A stretch of DNA of 64,000 nt from the NCBI GenBank assembly GCA_963718355.1, contig CAVQZA010000005.1, positions 124,001 to 188,000 on the forward strand. The letters run 5' to 3'. Positions 26,243 through 34,550 of this stretch are shown here, piece by piece (the stretch's first letter is position 1; every line of letters begins with the position of its first letter). The notes beneath the pieces were generated by a model. That model made no database searches. It was given only the letters and a program-made list of their open reading frames with translations, and was not told the origin of the DNA. Position numbers and translations under genes: made by a program. Source of the stretch: CAVQZA01 sp963718355. GTDB lineage: Bacteria > Actinomycetota > Thermoleophilia > Gaiellales > Gaiellaceae.

Positions 26243-27785
26243 CGGTTCGCTCCGCCAGCCTGCTGTGCACGAACTGCACGGCCATGGCTCCTTCGCCGAC
26301 GGCAGTTGCGCAGCGCTTCGTCGAGCCGGAGCGAACGTCCCCCGCAGCGAACACGCCCGGGAGACTGGTCTCCAGCAGGTGGTCGCTACCCGCGTCGGCG
26401 CCAGTGAGGATGAACCCGTTCTCGTCGCGTGCGACGACGTCGCCGAGCCACTCGGTGCACGGCAGCGCGCCGAGGAAGAGGAACAGGAACGAGAACGGCA
26501 GGCGCTCGCCGCTCTTCAGCGTGACCGCCTCGATCCGGCCGTCCTCGCCGTGCAGCTCGGCGACCTCGCTCCGGTCGCGCACCGCGACTCCGTACCGCTC
26601 GAGCTCCCGGACGAGGTAGTCGGACATCGTCTCGCGCAGGTCGCCGCGACGATGCAGCAACGTTACGAGCGCCCCGCCGCGCGCAAGCCAGACAGCGGCC
26701 TGACCGGCGGAGTTGCCACCGCCGACCACGCCGACGCGCGCTGCGCCGCAGAGCTGACGCTCCGGAGGCCCGGCCGCGTAGAACACGCTCACGCCCTCGT
26801 AGTCCGACAGGTTGTCGACCGGCAGTCGCCGGTACTGCGCCCCTGTCGCGAGCAGGACCGTGCGCGCCGCGATCACGTGATCCTCTTCGAGCCGTACCAG
26901 ATAGCCGCCGTCGGCAGGCTCGAGCGACAGCGCCCGGTACGGCGTCGCGGTCCGCGCCTCGAACTTGCGGGCCTGCGTGATCGCGCGGCTCGTCAGCTCG
27001 GCGCCGCTGATTCCGGCGGGGAAGCCGAGGTAGTTCTCGATCCGGCGTGATGTGCCCGCCTGTCCGCCGAGCGCACTCCCCTCGACGACCAGGGTTTCCA
27101 GCCCCTCCGAGGCGCCGTAGACCGCAGCCGCGAGACCGGCTGGCCCGCCTCCGACCACGACCAGGTCGACCTCCTCGCGCGGCGCGAGCTCGCGGCCGAT
27201 CCCCAGCGCGCGGGACACCTGGGCGGTCGAGGGGCCGCGCAACTCGAGACCGCCCGGCAGCCGCACGAGCGGCAGGCTCCCCTCGTCCGGCGGCGTCGAG
27301 TCGAGCCACGTGTAGGGCAGCCGGTTGCTGCTCGCGAACTCGACCATCCGCATCGTCGCCTCGGACGAGCGCGGGCCCACGATCTCGAGACCGATCCCGG
27401 CGATCTGCTGCAGCGCCTCGCGCCGCGCGATGAAACTCGTGAGCAACAGGTCGCTGAGGAGGCCGTCCTCGAACAGCAACGGCCGGAGCGCATCGCGATC
27501 GACGGCGATGTACCGCAACGCCTTCGTCACGACCGCCGTCAGGAAGACCGTCTGGCCCGACAGCAGGCTCACCTCGCCCAGGAAGCCCGAGGTGCCGTGA
27601 CGGATGATCTCGTTGCCTTCGCCGTCGCGGATCGCCACTTCGCCCTCGATGATCGCGATGAACGGATACCGCCTGTCGCCGACCTGGAACAGCACGTCGC
27701 CGACCGCCGCGCTGCGCTCCTCACCGAGCTCGGCGAGTGATGCGAGCTGGGACGCGGACAAAACCGGGCTGGCAGGAGCGGCCAC
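26232..27785 (-). CDS. Cyclic-nucleotide-binding domain fused to thioredoxin-reductase-like FAD oxidoreductase without CxxC
   Basis: A 517-residue protein in three parts. Residues about 10-130 are a cNMP-binding domain (GEVAIRDGEG, GFLGEVSLLSG). About 133-190 is a thioredoxin-like module (EIVGPRSSEATMRMVEFA, LPLVRLPGG) without redox Cys. From about 205 it is a class II pyridine-nucleotide oxidoreductase with VVVGGGPAGLAAAVYGASEG, ATGAQYRRL, VGVVGGGNSAGQAA and GDVRSGSTKR. The CxxC that thioredoxin reductases carry before the second GxGxxA is absent (FYAAGPPERQLCG stands there). It probably oxidises NAD(P)H for another partner under nucleotide control. GTG start. Confidence 0.82.
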   Translation of the reverse strand: MAAPASPVLSASQLASLAELGEERSAAVGDVLFQVGDRRYPFIAIIEGEVAIRDGEGNEIIRHGTSGFLGEVSLLSGQTVFLTAVVTKALRYIAVDRDALRPLLFEDGLLSDLLLTSFIARREALQQIAGIGLEIVGPRSSEATMRMVEFASSNRLPYTWLDSTPPDEGSLPLVRLPGGLELRGPSTAQVSRALGIGRELAPREEVDLVVVGGGPAGLAAAVYGASEGLETLVVEGSALGGQAGTSRRIENYLGFPAGISGAELTSRAITQARKFEARTATPYRALSLEPADGGYLVRLEEDHVIAARTVLLATGAQYRRLPVDNLSDYEGVSVFYAAGPPERQLCGAARVGVVGGGNSAGQAAVWLARGGALVTLLHRRGDLRETMSDYLVRELERYGVAVRDRSEVAELHGEDGRIEAVTLKSGERLPFSFLFLFLGALPCTEWLGDVVARDENGFILTGADAGSDHLLETSLPGVFAAGDVRSGSTKRCATAVGEGAMAVQFVHSRLAERTATT

Positions 27786-27808
27786 CTTCTGAGATTACCG
27801 AGACGGAC

Positions 27809-28504
27809 CTAGAAGGCGATCAGCTTCTCCATCTGCGGCGAGGGCTCGAGCCCGAGCTCGTCGTGCAGGAGCGCGCGGAAGCGCCGGTACTGGGTCAGTG
27901 CCTCGTTGCGGTTTCCCTCGGCGAGATGCGCCCGCACGAGCGCGCGGTGGGCGCTCTCGCGCAGCGGCTCGCTCCGCATCGCGGAGAGGCCGGCCTCGAT
28001 CGCCTCGCCAAATCGATTTGCCTCGACGAGCCGGTCACAGAGGCGCTCGAGCGCATGGACGCGGAGCTGGCGGAAGCGCTCGCGCTCGACCGCGACCCAG
28101 TCGTCGTACCAGTCCGGAAGCAGGTCGTGCGAGAGCAGGAGGCAGTCGGGGCTCGGGCACTCCGACTCCGCCGGATCGAGCAGGCGCCGCGCCTGGGCCG
28201 CCGCGTCGTCGACGTCGACCGCGACGTCGGCCGCGAGGCAGAGTCGCTCGCCGTTCGTCTCGATGAAGCGGTAGCGCCTGTTCAGACGCCACAGCGCCGA
28301 CCGGAGACTGCCGGCGGCGCGATCCTCCGGCGAGTCGAGCCACAAAGAGCCGGCGACGAACGGCCGTAACAGCGAGCGGCCGTGCAGCGCGAGGAAGACG
28401 AGCACGCGCTGGCCGTTCATCGGCAGCGTGATCGACTCGCCGCCGACCGAGAGATCGAACGCGCCGAGCAGCCTGAGCCGCGGAGCCTGATCGGCTAGCG
28501 GCAT
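27809..28504 (-). CDS. SARP/AfsR-type regulator with BTAD domain
   Basis: A 231-residue protein: an N-terminal winged-helix segment of the OmpR kind (LRLLGAFDLSVGG, then GQRVLVFLALHG and LRSALWRLNRR) followed by a bacterial transcriptional activation domain of TPR-like helices (VERERFRQLRVHALERL, YRRFRALLHDELGLEPSPQM). This is the minimal SARP layout, usually activators of secondary metabolism in actinobacteria. It stands alone between the FAD oxidoreductase and MarR genes, all on the minus strand. No biosynthetic cluster lies nearby in this window. Confidence 0.83.
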   Translation of the reverse strand: MPLADQAPRLRLLGAFDLSVGGESITLPMNGQRVLVFLALHGRSLLRPFVAGSLWLDSPEDRAAGSLRSALWRLNRRYRFIETNGERLCLAADVAVDVDDAAAQARRLLDPAESECPSPDCLLLSHDLLPDWYDDWVAVERERFRQLRVHALERLCDRLVEANRFGEAIEAGLSAMRSEPLRESAHRALVRAHLAEGNRNEALTQYRRFRALLHDELGLEPSPQMEKLIAF

Positions 28505-28629
28505 CGCACCGCCGTCCCAGGCTCAAGGGTGGGAGTACCGCCGCAGCAACGGTTCGGCGAACAAACCACCCGACCCCCCGTCGCTCTCGCCCGCTCGACA
28601 AGAATAGGACGGAGCGGTCAGTCGGTCAA

Positions 28630-29112
28630 TCAGCGCTTGACGTGCCAGTCGTAGCGGGTGGCGATCAACTCGAGTGACTCGCGCAGCGACTTGCGTGCGC
28701 TCGCGTCGAGCGGCTCGAGCACGCTCTCCTCGAGCCGCATCGCGATCCCGCGAAGCTTGACGAGCTGGCGCTTGCCGTCCGCGGTGAGGCTCACGCCGTG
28801 GCGGCGCCGGTCATTCGGATCGCGCCGGCGCTCGACCAGCCCTTGCTCCTCGAGCGAGTCGAGCACGCCGACGAGCTGGCTGCTGTCGAGGGCGAGCATC
28901 TGCGCGATCGTGGACTGCGCCGAGCAGTCGCCCTCGGCGAGGAGCGCGAGGACGCTGTAGTGGTACATGCTCGAGCCGGCCTGCTCGAAGTCCTCGAGGG
29001 CCTGGGCCTTGATCGCCGTGCCGACGCGGGCCAGGAGGACGGCAGTGTTGTCGAGCAGCTCCTGCGGCGGGGCCGCCGGACGGTGCTCGAGCTCGGGGGC
29101 GGGTGTGCTCAT
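28630..29112 (-). CDS. MarR-family transcriptional repressor
   Basis: A 160-residue winged-helix protein. The recognition region (STIAQMLALDSSQLVGVLDSLEEQGLVERRRDPNDRRRHGVSLT) is a textbook MarR wing, with DPNDRRR at its tip. It is divergent from an MFS multidrug exporter gene with 71 bases between starts and a 9-base inverted repeat in the gap. It therefore very likely represses the exporter and itself, with release by a small aromatic ligand. Confidence 0.9.
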   Translation of the reverse strand: MSTPAPELEHRPAAPPQELLDNTAVLLARVGTAIKAQALEDFEQAGSSMYHYSVLALLAEGDCSAQSTIAQMLALDSSQLVGVLDSLEEQGLVERRRDPNDRRRHGVSLTADGKRQLVKLRGIAMRLEESVLEPLDASARKSLRESLELIATRYDWHVKR

Positions 29113-29134
29113 CGGGAATAAGCGTAGCTGCGCA

Positions 29135-29173
29135 GATCGTTGATAGGGTTCATCATCGACTTGTTCAACGATC
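29135..29173. promoter_or_regulatory. GATCGTTGA / TCAACGATC inverted repeat, probable MarR operator
   Basis: Perfect 9-base arms at 29135-29143 and 29165-29173, 21 bases apart, in the marR-MFS divergent gap. The downstream arm touches the exporter's ribosome site (CGGAG at 29173-29177), so binding would block both transcription and translation initiation. Confidence 0.55.
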
Positions 29174-29183
29174 GGAGATGCAA

Positions 29184-30641
29184 ATGACTTCCCTCGATAC
29201 TCGCAAACGATGGTTCGCGCTGGCTGTGATCGTGGCTGCTCAGTTCATGGTCGTGCTCGATGTGGCGATCGTGAACGTTGCGCTGCCGTCGATCAAGGTC
29301 GACCTCAACTTCAGCCAGGACAGCCTCCAGTGGGTGATCACCGCCTACGCGATCTTCTTCGGCGGCCTGCTCCTGCTCGGCGGCCGGCTCGCCGACCTGC
29401 TCGGACGCCGCCGCATCTTCATCGCGGGCGTGGTGATCTTCACCACCGCGTCGCTCCTGAACGGGCTCGCCTGGTCAGAAGGGTCGCTGATCGCGTTCCG
29501 CTCGCTCCAGGGGATCGGCGCAGCACTGCTCTCGCCCGCCGCCCTCTCGATCCTGATGACCATGTTCGCCGAGGGCCGCGAGCGCAACCTCGCCCTGGGA
29601 ATCTGGGGAGCCGCCTCGGGTAGCGGCGCCGCCGCCGGCGTCCTGCTCGGCGGAATACTCACCAGCGCCTTCAGCTGGTCGTGGATCTTCTTCATCAACG
29701 TCCCGGCCGGCCTGGCCGTGCTCGCGCTGGCGCCGTTTCTCCTGCCCGAGAGTCGCGCCAACCTCGCGCACCGCCACTTCGATGCCGCGGGCGCCGTCTC
29801 GATCACGAGCGGCCTGATGCTCCTCGTGTACGCAATGTCGCGTGCGACCCAGCACGGCTGGGGGACCCCGGAGACGATCGGCCTCCTCGTCGCTTCCGCG
29901 GCGCTGATCCTCGCGTTCGTCGGGATCGAGTTCCGCTCCAAGGCGCCGCTGCTGCCGCTCGGGATCTTCAAGCTGCGGACGCTCACGGCCTCGAACATCA
30001 GCGGGCTCCTGCTCGCCGCCTCGTTGTTCTCGCAGTTCTTCCTGCTGACGCTCTACATGCAGCAGGTGCTGCACTACTCGGCGCTGAAGACCGGCGTCGC
30101 CTACATCGCGCTCACGCTCACGATCATCCTGTGCTCCGGGGCGGCGCAGGCGCTCACGACCCGGTACGGCGTTCGGCGCACGCTGCCCGCCGGGATGATC
30201 ATCGCCGCCGCCGGGTTGGTGCTCTTCGCCCGCCTGCCGGTGCACGGGCACTACTTCTGGGATCTCTTCCCGGCCTTCCTGCTCAGCGGCGTCGGCCTCG
30301 CGTTCGCCTTCGTGCCGATGTCGATCGGCGGGCTCACCGGAGTCCGGCAGTCCGAGGCAGGCATCGCCTCGGGGCTGATCAACACCAGCCAGCAGATCGG
30401 CGGGGCGATCGGCGTCGCGGCTGCGACCACCATCGCGATCACGTTCACGGATCACTACGTGAACTCGCACCCCGGCGCGACCGCGCTCAGCCCGGCTGCG
30501 CTCACGTACGGCTTCCAGATCACGTTCTACGCGCTCGCCGCGATCGCGGCGGCCGGAGCGGTCATTGCGCTCGTGCTCACCGATCCGCGTGAGGCCCAGG
30601 TCGCAGTGTCCGAGGACGAGGTCGTCCTGGAGGCAGCGTGA
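29184..30641 (+). CDS. MFS multidrug exporter, DHA2 (EmrB/QacA) family
   Basis: A 485-residue protein with fourteen predicted helices. It has the DHA2 signatures of motif A (GGRLADLLGRRRIF) and motif C (GSGAAAGVLLGGIL-like), plus the N-terminal VVLDVAIVNVALPSI. The ATG at 29184 has CGGAG at 6-base spacing; an ATG six bases earlier is too close. It is divergent from the marR gene and overlaps a small gene at its 3' end by 4 bases. Likely exports hydrophobic drugs with proton antiport. Confidence 0.92.
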   Translation: MTSLDTRKRWFALAVIVAAQFMVVLDVAIVNVALPSIKVDLNFSQDSLQWVITAYAIFFGGLLLLGGRLADLLGRRRIFIAGVVIFTTASLLNGLAWSEGSLIAFRSLQGIGAALLSPAALSILMTMFAEGRERNLALGIWGAASGSGAAAGVLLGGILTSAFSWSWIFFINVPAGLAVLALAPFLLPESRANLAHRHFDAAGAVSITSGLMLLVYAMSRATQHGWGTPETIGLLVASAALILAFVGIEFRSKAPLLPLGIFKLRTLTASNISGLLLAASLFSQFFLLTLYMQQVLHYSALKTGVAYIALTLTIILCSGAAQALTTRYGVRRTLPAGMIIAAAGLVLFARLPVHGHYFWDLFPAFLLSGVGLAFAFVPMSIGGLTGVRQSEAGIASGLINTSQQIGGAIGVAAATTIAITFTDHYVNSHPGATALSPAALTYGFQITFYALAAIAAAGAVIALVLTDPREAQVAVSEDEVVLEAA

Positions 30642-30853
30642 TCAGCGCACGCGACTACGAGCGGAGCTTCCGCGAGGTCGACGACCTCCTGCTCCGCCTC
30701 AAGGGGCTCGTCCTCGTGAAGGCGCTGCTCCCCGAGCGCGGCGCGAGTGAACCGGAGCTCCGTGCGCACGGCCGGGAGATCGAGCGGGTGCGGGCGAGTC
30801 TCGCCACGCTCGTGCAGAAGAAGGGCGGCGGCGCGTTCAGCGCCGCCGCCTGA
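30638..30853 (+). CDS. Small helical protein co-translated with MFS exporter (71 aa)
   Basis: Not recognised. A 71-residue soluble protein, mostly charged helix (RSFREVDDLLLRLKGLVLVKALL, EPELRAHGREIERVRASLATLV), ending GGGAFSAAA. Its GTG start overlaps the exporter stop by 4 bases, so it is translationally coupled. It could be a small accessory or regulatory partner of the exporter. Short length and lack of a known family limit confidence. Confidence 0.55.
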   Translation: MISARDYERSFREVDDLLLRLKGLVLVKALLPERGASEPELRAHGREIERVRASLATLVQKKGGGAFSAAA

Positions 30854-30860
30854 ACCTCTT

Positions 30861-31517
30861 CTAGGTGGTGGTGGCGAGCCCGATCGGGCACGCGACGCCG
30901 GTGCCGCCCAGGCCGCAGTAGCCGTTCGGGTTCTTCGCGAGGTACTGCTGGTGGTACGGCTCCGCGTAGTAGAACTCGCCGGCGGGCGCGAGCTCCGTGG
31001 TGATCGGGCCGTAGCCCTCCGCGGTGAGCATCTGCTGGTAGGCGTCGCGCGAGCGCTCGGCGATCGCCTTCTGCTCGTCGGTCGTCCAGTAGAGCGCCGA
31101 GCGGTACGTCGTGCCGACGTCGTTGCCCTGGCGCGCGCCCTGGGTCGGGTCGTGACCCTCCCAGAAGAGGCGCAGGATCTCCTCGTAGCTCGTCACGGAC
31201 GGGTCGAAGACGACGAGCACGACCTCGGCATGACCGGTGCGGCCGGTGCAGGTCTCCTCGTAGGTCGGGTTCGGCGTGTAGCCGCCGGAGTAGCCGACGG
31301 CAGTGGTGTAGACGCCGGGAGCGCGCCAGAAGATGCGCTCGGCGCCCCAGAAACAGCCCATCCCGACGATCGCCTGCTCGAAGCCGTCGGGGAACGGCGG
31401 CCGAAGCGGATTCCCGAGCACCTCGTGGCGCTCCGGCACCTGCATCGGCTCCTCGCGACCGGCCAGCGCCTCTTCAGGCGTGACCATCGCGGACTTGTCA
31501 CGGAATAGAGAGAACAT
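30861..31517 (-). CDS. msrA: Peptide methionine sulfoxide reductase A
   Basis: A 218-residue MsrA. The catalytic Cys55 lies in VGMGCFWGAERIF, followed by GYSGGYTPNPTYEE, GHAEVV, FWEGHDPTQGARQGNDVGTQYRS-like conserved blocks and the QQYLAKNP tail. The C-terminal GYCGLGGTGVACP carries resolving cysteines. It reduces S-methionine sulfoxide in proteins using thioredoxin, and the long N-terminus matches the 210-220-residue branch. It ends 8 bases from the convergent small gene and appears monocistronic. Confidence 0.96.
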   Translation of the reverse strand: MFSLFRDKSAMVTPEEALAGREEPMQVPERHEVLGNPLRPPFPDGFEQAIVGMGCFWGAERIFWRAPGVYTTAVGYSGGYTPNPTYEETCTGRTGHAEVVLVVFDPSVTSYEEILRLFWEGHDPTQGARQGNDVGTTYRSALYWTTDEQKAIAERSRDAYQQMLTAEGYGPITTELAPAGEFYYAEPYHQQYLAKNPNGYCGLGGTGVACPIGLATTT

Positions 31518-31519
31518 GC

Positions 31520-32380
31520 TTACAGGGTAGCCAGCTGAAGTGAGGTGAGGCCGGGATCCGGGGCCACGTCCGGGTGGAAGAGGTGTGCGAGCTGGCGGAC
31601 GCCGTCAGCGAGCCGCGGGGCCGGTCGCGAGTAGTAGCTGTCGCCGTCCACAGCGACCGCGGGGCAGGGGAGGCGCAGGTCGACGGCGCGCTCGGCGGCC
31701 TCCTCGGCGCCGAACCCGCACGGCGCGATCACGACGAGCTCCGGCGCCTCGGCGATCACCTCCTCCCAGGTCACCGCATAGGACGGGCGGCCCGGGCGGC
31801 CGAGGATGTCCGTGCCGCCGGCGAGGTGGATCATCTCAGGCAGCCAGTGGCCGGCGCAGAACGGCGGGTCGATCCACTCCGCGAAGAAGACGCGGCGGCG
31901 CGGCAGGCCCTTCACCGCGGCCGAGGCGAGCTCGATCGCCGCCCACATCTCGGCCACGATCTCCTCGCCGCACTCGACCCGGTCGAGCTTTGTCGCGAGG
32001 ATGCGAACGGTCTCGGCGACGTCGGCGAGCGAGCGTGGGTCGAGCGAGAGCACCTCGGCTCCGACGGGGGCTAGCTGGCCGCTCGAAACGGCGCACACCG
32101 CGCAGAGGTCCTGGGTCACGATTAGATCCGGCGCGAGCTTCTCGATCAGATCCGCGTCGACCGAGTAGAGCGAGCGGCCGTCTCGCACCGAGTCGCGCAC
32201 GGCCTGGTCGATCTCGAGGCTCGTCAGCGACGCAGGGTCGATTCGTGCCGCCGTTACGACCGGCTTGCCAACCACCTCGGGGGGCCAGCGGCACTCGGCT
32301 GAGACGCCGACGAGCGAGTCGATCAGCCCGAGTTGCGCGATCATCTCCGTCGCACTCGGTAAGAGTGAGCAGATGCGCAT
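31520..32380 (-). CDS. BtuF-like helical-backbone metal/cobalamin receptor, no signal peptide
   Basis: A 286-residue protein of the BtuF/FepB-like family (PF01497 fold): RICSLLPSATEMIAQLGLIDSLVGVSAECRWPPE, LIVTQDLCAVCAV, VVIAPCGFG. The start at 32380 gives no signal peptide or lipobox, so it acts in the cytoplasm or is not a classical importer component. No BtuCD-type permease or ATPase lies nearby. Such stand-alone forms are common in actinobacteria; a corrinoid-binding or salvage role is possible. Its start codon overlaps that of a divergent small gene. Confidence 0.78.
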   Translation of the reverse strand: MRICSLLPSATEMIAQLGLIDSLVGVSAECRWPPEVVGKPVVTAARIDPASLTSLEIDQAVRDSVRDGRSLYSVDADLIEKLAPDLIVTQDLCAVCAVSSGQLAPVGAEVLSLDPRSLADVAETVRILATKLDRVECGEEIVAEMWAAIELASAAVKGLPRRRVFFAEWIDPPFCAGHWLPEMIHLAGGTDILGRPGRPSYAVTWEEVIAEAPELVVIAPCGFGAEEAAERAVDLRLPCPAVAVDGDSYYSRPAPRLADGVRQLAHLFHPDVAPDPGLTSLQLATL

Positions 32381-32540
32381 GCCCGTCGACTCTAGCCTGT
32401 GCCGGTCCTGCCGCTTCGCACGCGAGGTCAAAGGCCGCCTCGGCCAGCGCTACCTACTCTGCCGCAACGAGGCGATCGCCGCGAAGTACCCGCCGCAGCC
32501 GGTGCGCGAGTGCGCGGGTTACGCGCGCCGCGACGCGTAG
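32373..32540 (+). CDS. Small Cys-rich protein, possible zinc ribbon (55 aa)
   Basis: A 55-residue protein with ATG at 32373 (or 32379). It has CRSCRF near the N-terminus, a single Cys in YLLCRNEA and a last Cys in VRECAGY: four cysteines spaced as in a small metal-binding knuckle. The middle is basic. It overlaps the divergent BtuF-like start at a GCATGC palindrome, so at least one of the two starts has its ribosome site in the other gene's coding region. No known family assigned. Confidence 0.6.
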   Translation: MRMPVDSSLCRSCRFAREVKGRLGQRYLLCRNEAIAAKYPPQPVRECAGYARRDA

Positions 32541-32551
32541 GATCGGGCCGC

Positions 32552-33216
32552 ATGGGCCAGGCGATCGGACAGATTCTCCCGCTCGCGGTCGCCGTCGGGA
32601 TCAGCCCGATCCCGATCATCGCCGTGATCCTGATGCTCACGAGCAAACGTGGCGCTGTGAACGGGCCCGCGTTCCTCGTCGGTTGGATCGCCGGCATCGG
32701 GATCGTCGGTGCGCTCGTGCTCCTCGTCATCAAGCCGCTCAGGGCAAGCTCCGAAGGCGAGCCGGCGACGTGGGTCAGCTCGTGCAACTCGTGCTTGGCC
32801 TCCTGCTTCTCCTGCTCGCGCTACGCCAGTGGCAAGGGCGCGCCGAGACGGCGGAGCCGGCCTGGATGGCCGCTGTCGAGGACTTCTCCCCGGCGAAGGG
32901 ACTCGGCACGGGCGTCGTGCTCGCCGCCGTGAATCCCAAGAACCTGCTGCTCTCGGTCGCCGCAGCGGAGACGATCGCCGGCGCCGGGCTCAGTTCCGGC
33001 GAGGAGACGATCGCCTATTCAGTGTTCGCGGTGATCGCGACGATCGGCGTGGCCGTCCCGATCGTCATCCACTTCGTGATGACCGACCGGGACGACTCGC
33101 TGCTCGAGAGCATCCACAAGTGGATGGCCCGGAACAATGCCGTGATCATGGCCGTGCTGTTCGTCGTGATCGGCGCGAAACTGATCGGCGACGCGATCAG
33201 CAGCCTGTCGGGCTAG
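32552..33216 (+). pseudogene. GAP/Sap-family (LysE-like) membrane protein interrupted by a frameshift
   Basis: The first 75 codons from ATG 32552 give three helices (ILPLAVAVGISPIPIIAVILML, FLVGWIAGIGIVGALVLLVI) up to PATWV at 32776. The matching C-terminal part, VQLVLGLLLLLLALRQWQGR to the stop at 33216, is in the frame one base back. The two parts together have the length and helix pattern of GAP-family transporters. So one base is missing near 32774-32780. No slippery heptamer is present there. It is either a real mutation or a sequencing error; the downstream part is otherwise well conserved. Confidence 0.75.
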
Positions 33217-34214
33217 GCCGCGTCGGCCAGCCGGGCGAGCGCGTCCCGCTCGAGCTGGCGCACCCGCTCGCGCGAGATCTTGAGCTCACGCCCGATCGCC
33301 TCGAGCGAGGCCTGCTGCCCGTCGAAGCCGAAGCGCAGCTCGAGGATCCGCCGCTCGGTCTCGGGCAGCTTGCTGAGCGCCGTCCGCATCTCCTGGCGCC
33401 GCAGCGCGTCGCCCGCCTCCTCGGCGGGATCAGCTGCGAACGGATCGGCGAACAGGTCGCCGAGCTCGCCGTCGCCGTCGCTCCCGACCGCCTGGTTGAG
33501 CGAGGCAGACACCGAGACTGCGCTGAGCGCCTCCTCGGCGTGGACGAGCTCGAGCCCGGCCGCCTCGGCCAGCTCCTCGATCGTCGGCTCGCGCCCGAGC
33601 TCCAGCTCGAGGCGCCGGCGTGCGCGCCCCAGCTTCACCTGGCGCTCGTTGACGTGGGCGGGAACCCGGATCGTGCGCGACTGGTTCGAGATCGCACGCT
33701 GACAGGCCTGGCGAATCCACCAGGTCGCGTACGTCGAGAACTTGTAGCCGCGCCGCCAGTCGAACTTCTCGACCGCGCGATTGAGCCCGATCACACCCTC
33801 CTGGACGAGGTCCAGCAGCGGCAGGTCGTGCCCCTGGTAGCGCTTCGCGATCGAGACGACGAGGCGCAGGTTGGAGTTGATCATCCGCTCCTTGGCCGCG
33901 CGGTCGCCGCGCTCGACGCGCTTCGCCAGCGCGACCTCCTCCGCGGCGGTGAGCAGCTGGTGACGGCCGATCTGGTTCATGAACATGGTCAGGGCGTCCG
34001 AGGTCGCGCCCGCTCCGGGCTCGATGCTCAGCTCGAGCTCGGCCTCCTCGGCCTGGATCTCGACGCCGCGGGTCTCGAGCTCGACGCGCAGGGCGGCCAG
34101 GTCCTCGTCGTCGAGGTCGTGCTCGACCGCGAGTGCGGCGAGCTCGGGCTCGGCAACGAAGCCGGCCTCTTCGGCCTGCTCGAGAAATCCATTCAGTTCG
34201 TCAGTTGGAAACAC
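33213..34214 (-). CDS. RNA polymerase sigma-70 family factor (RpoD/SigA-like)
   Basis: A 333-residue sigma factor with a short acidic N-terminus, region 1.2, region 2 (NSNLRLVVSIAKRYQGHDLPLLDLVQEG, FSTYATWWIRQA), region 3 and region 4 (LPETERRILELRFG, SLEAIGRELKISRERVRQLE). It is a group 1/2 type without the long region 1.1 insert; whether it is the housekeeping sigma cannot be decided here. GTG start with GAGGAG 13 bases upstream, longer than ideal. It lies 30 bases downstream of the L31 gene on the same strand, so the two may be co-transcribed. Confidence 0.93.
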   Translation of the reverse strand: MFPTDELNGFLEQAEEAGFVAEPELAALAVEHDLDDEDLAALRVELETRGVEIQAEEAELELSIEPGAGATSDALTMFMNQIGRHQLLTAAEEVALAKRVERGDRAAKERMINSNLRLVVSIAKRYQGHDLPLLDLVQEGVIGLNRAVEKFDWRRGYKFSTYATWWIRQACQRAISNQSRTIRVPAHVNERQVKLGRARRRLELELGREPTIEELAEAAGLELVHAEEALSAVSVSASLNQAVGSDGDGELGDLFADPFAADPAEEAGDALRRQEMRTALSKLPETERRILELRFGFDGQQASLEAIGRELKISRERVRQLERDALARLADAA

Positions 34215-34244
34215 TGTGTTCTTGATTCTCCTCTACTTCTCGGC

Positions 34245-34454
34245 TTACGCGACGGTGCTGCGGGCACGGCGCCTCTCGAAGCGCTCCGTGCGGCTTCCTT
34301 GCGAAACGGCCCGTTGCACCCCGGTGTAGACGGGATGACAGTTCGAGCAGGCATCGACCACAATCTCACGTTTCGTGGAGCGAGTCTCGAAGACGGTGTC
34401 ACAGCTGCTGCAACGGACGGTCGCAAGTGTCAATTCAGGGTGGTTGCCCCTCAT
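34245..34454 (-). CDS. rpmE: Ribosomal protein bL31 (C+ zinc-binding form)
   Basis: A 69-residue protein. The L31 signature HPELTLATVRCSSCDTVFETR and NCHPVYTG are present with all four zinc cysteines (C15, C18, C36, C39), which is the zinc-replete form used when zinc is plentiful. A strong AAAGGAG lies 8 bases before the ATG. The upstream leader folds into a long hairpin. The C-terminus (RTERFERRRARSTVA) is slightly longer than usual. Position ahead of a sigma-70 gene is notable. Confidence 0.94.
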   Translation of the reverse strand: MRGNHPELTLATVRCSSCDTVFETRSTKREIVVDACSNCHPVYTGVQRAVSQGSRTERFERRRARSTVA

Positions 34455-34481
34455 TGTCGTTCTCCTTTCGCAGGACGCAAT

Positions 34482-34520
34482 GCGCGCCGAGACTTCTCCT
34501 CAAAGTCTGTCTCTGCGCGC
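34482..34520 (-). ncRNA. Leader hairpin upstream of bL31, possible autoregulatory element
   Basis: In the transcript of the minus strand, GCGCGCAGAGAC can pair with GTCTCGGCGCGC (arms 34509-34520 and 34482-34493, one mismatch) with a 15-base loop containing a GAGGAG sequence. An alternative inner stem pairs AGACTT with AAGTCT. The element begins about 30 bases before the start codon. L31 represses its own mRNA in E. coli through a leader stem, so this may be an analogous site; no homology is claimed. Confidence 0.5.
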
Positions 34521-34550
34521 GTACCACTTAGAACGACGCGGGACCGGCGT

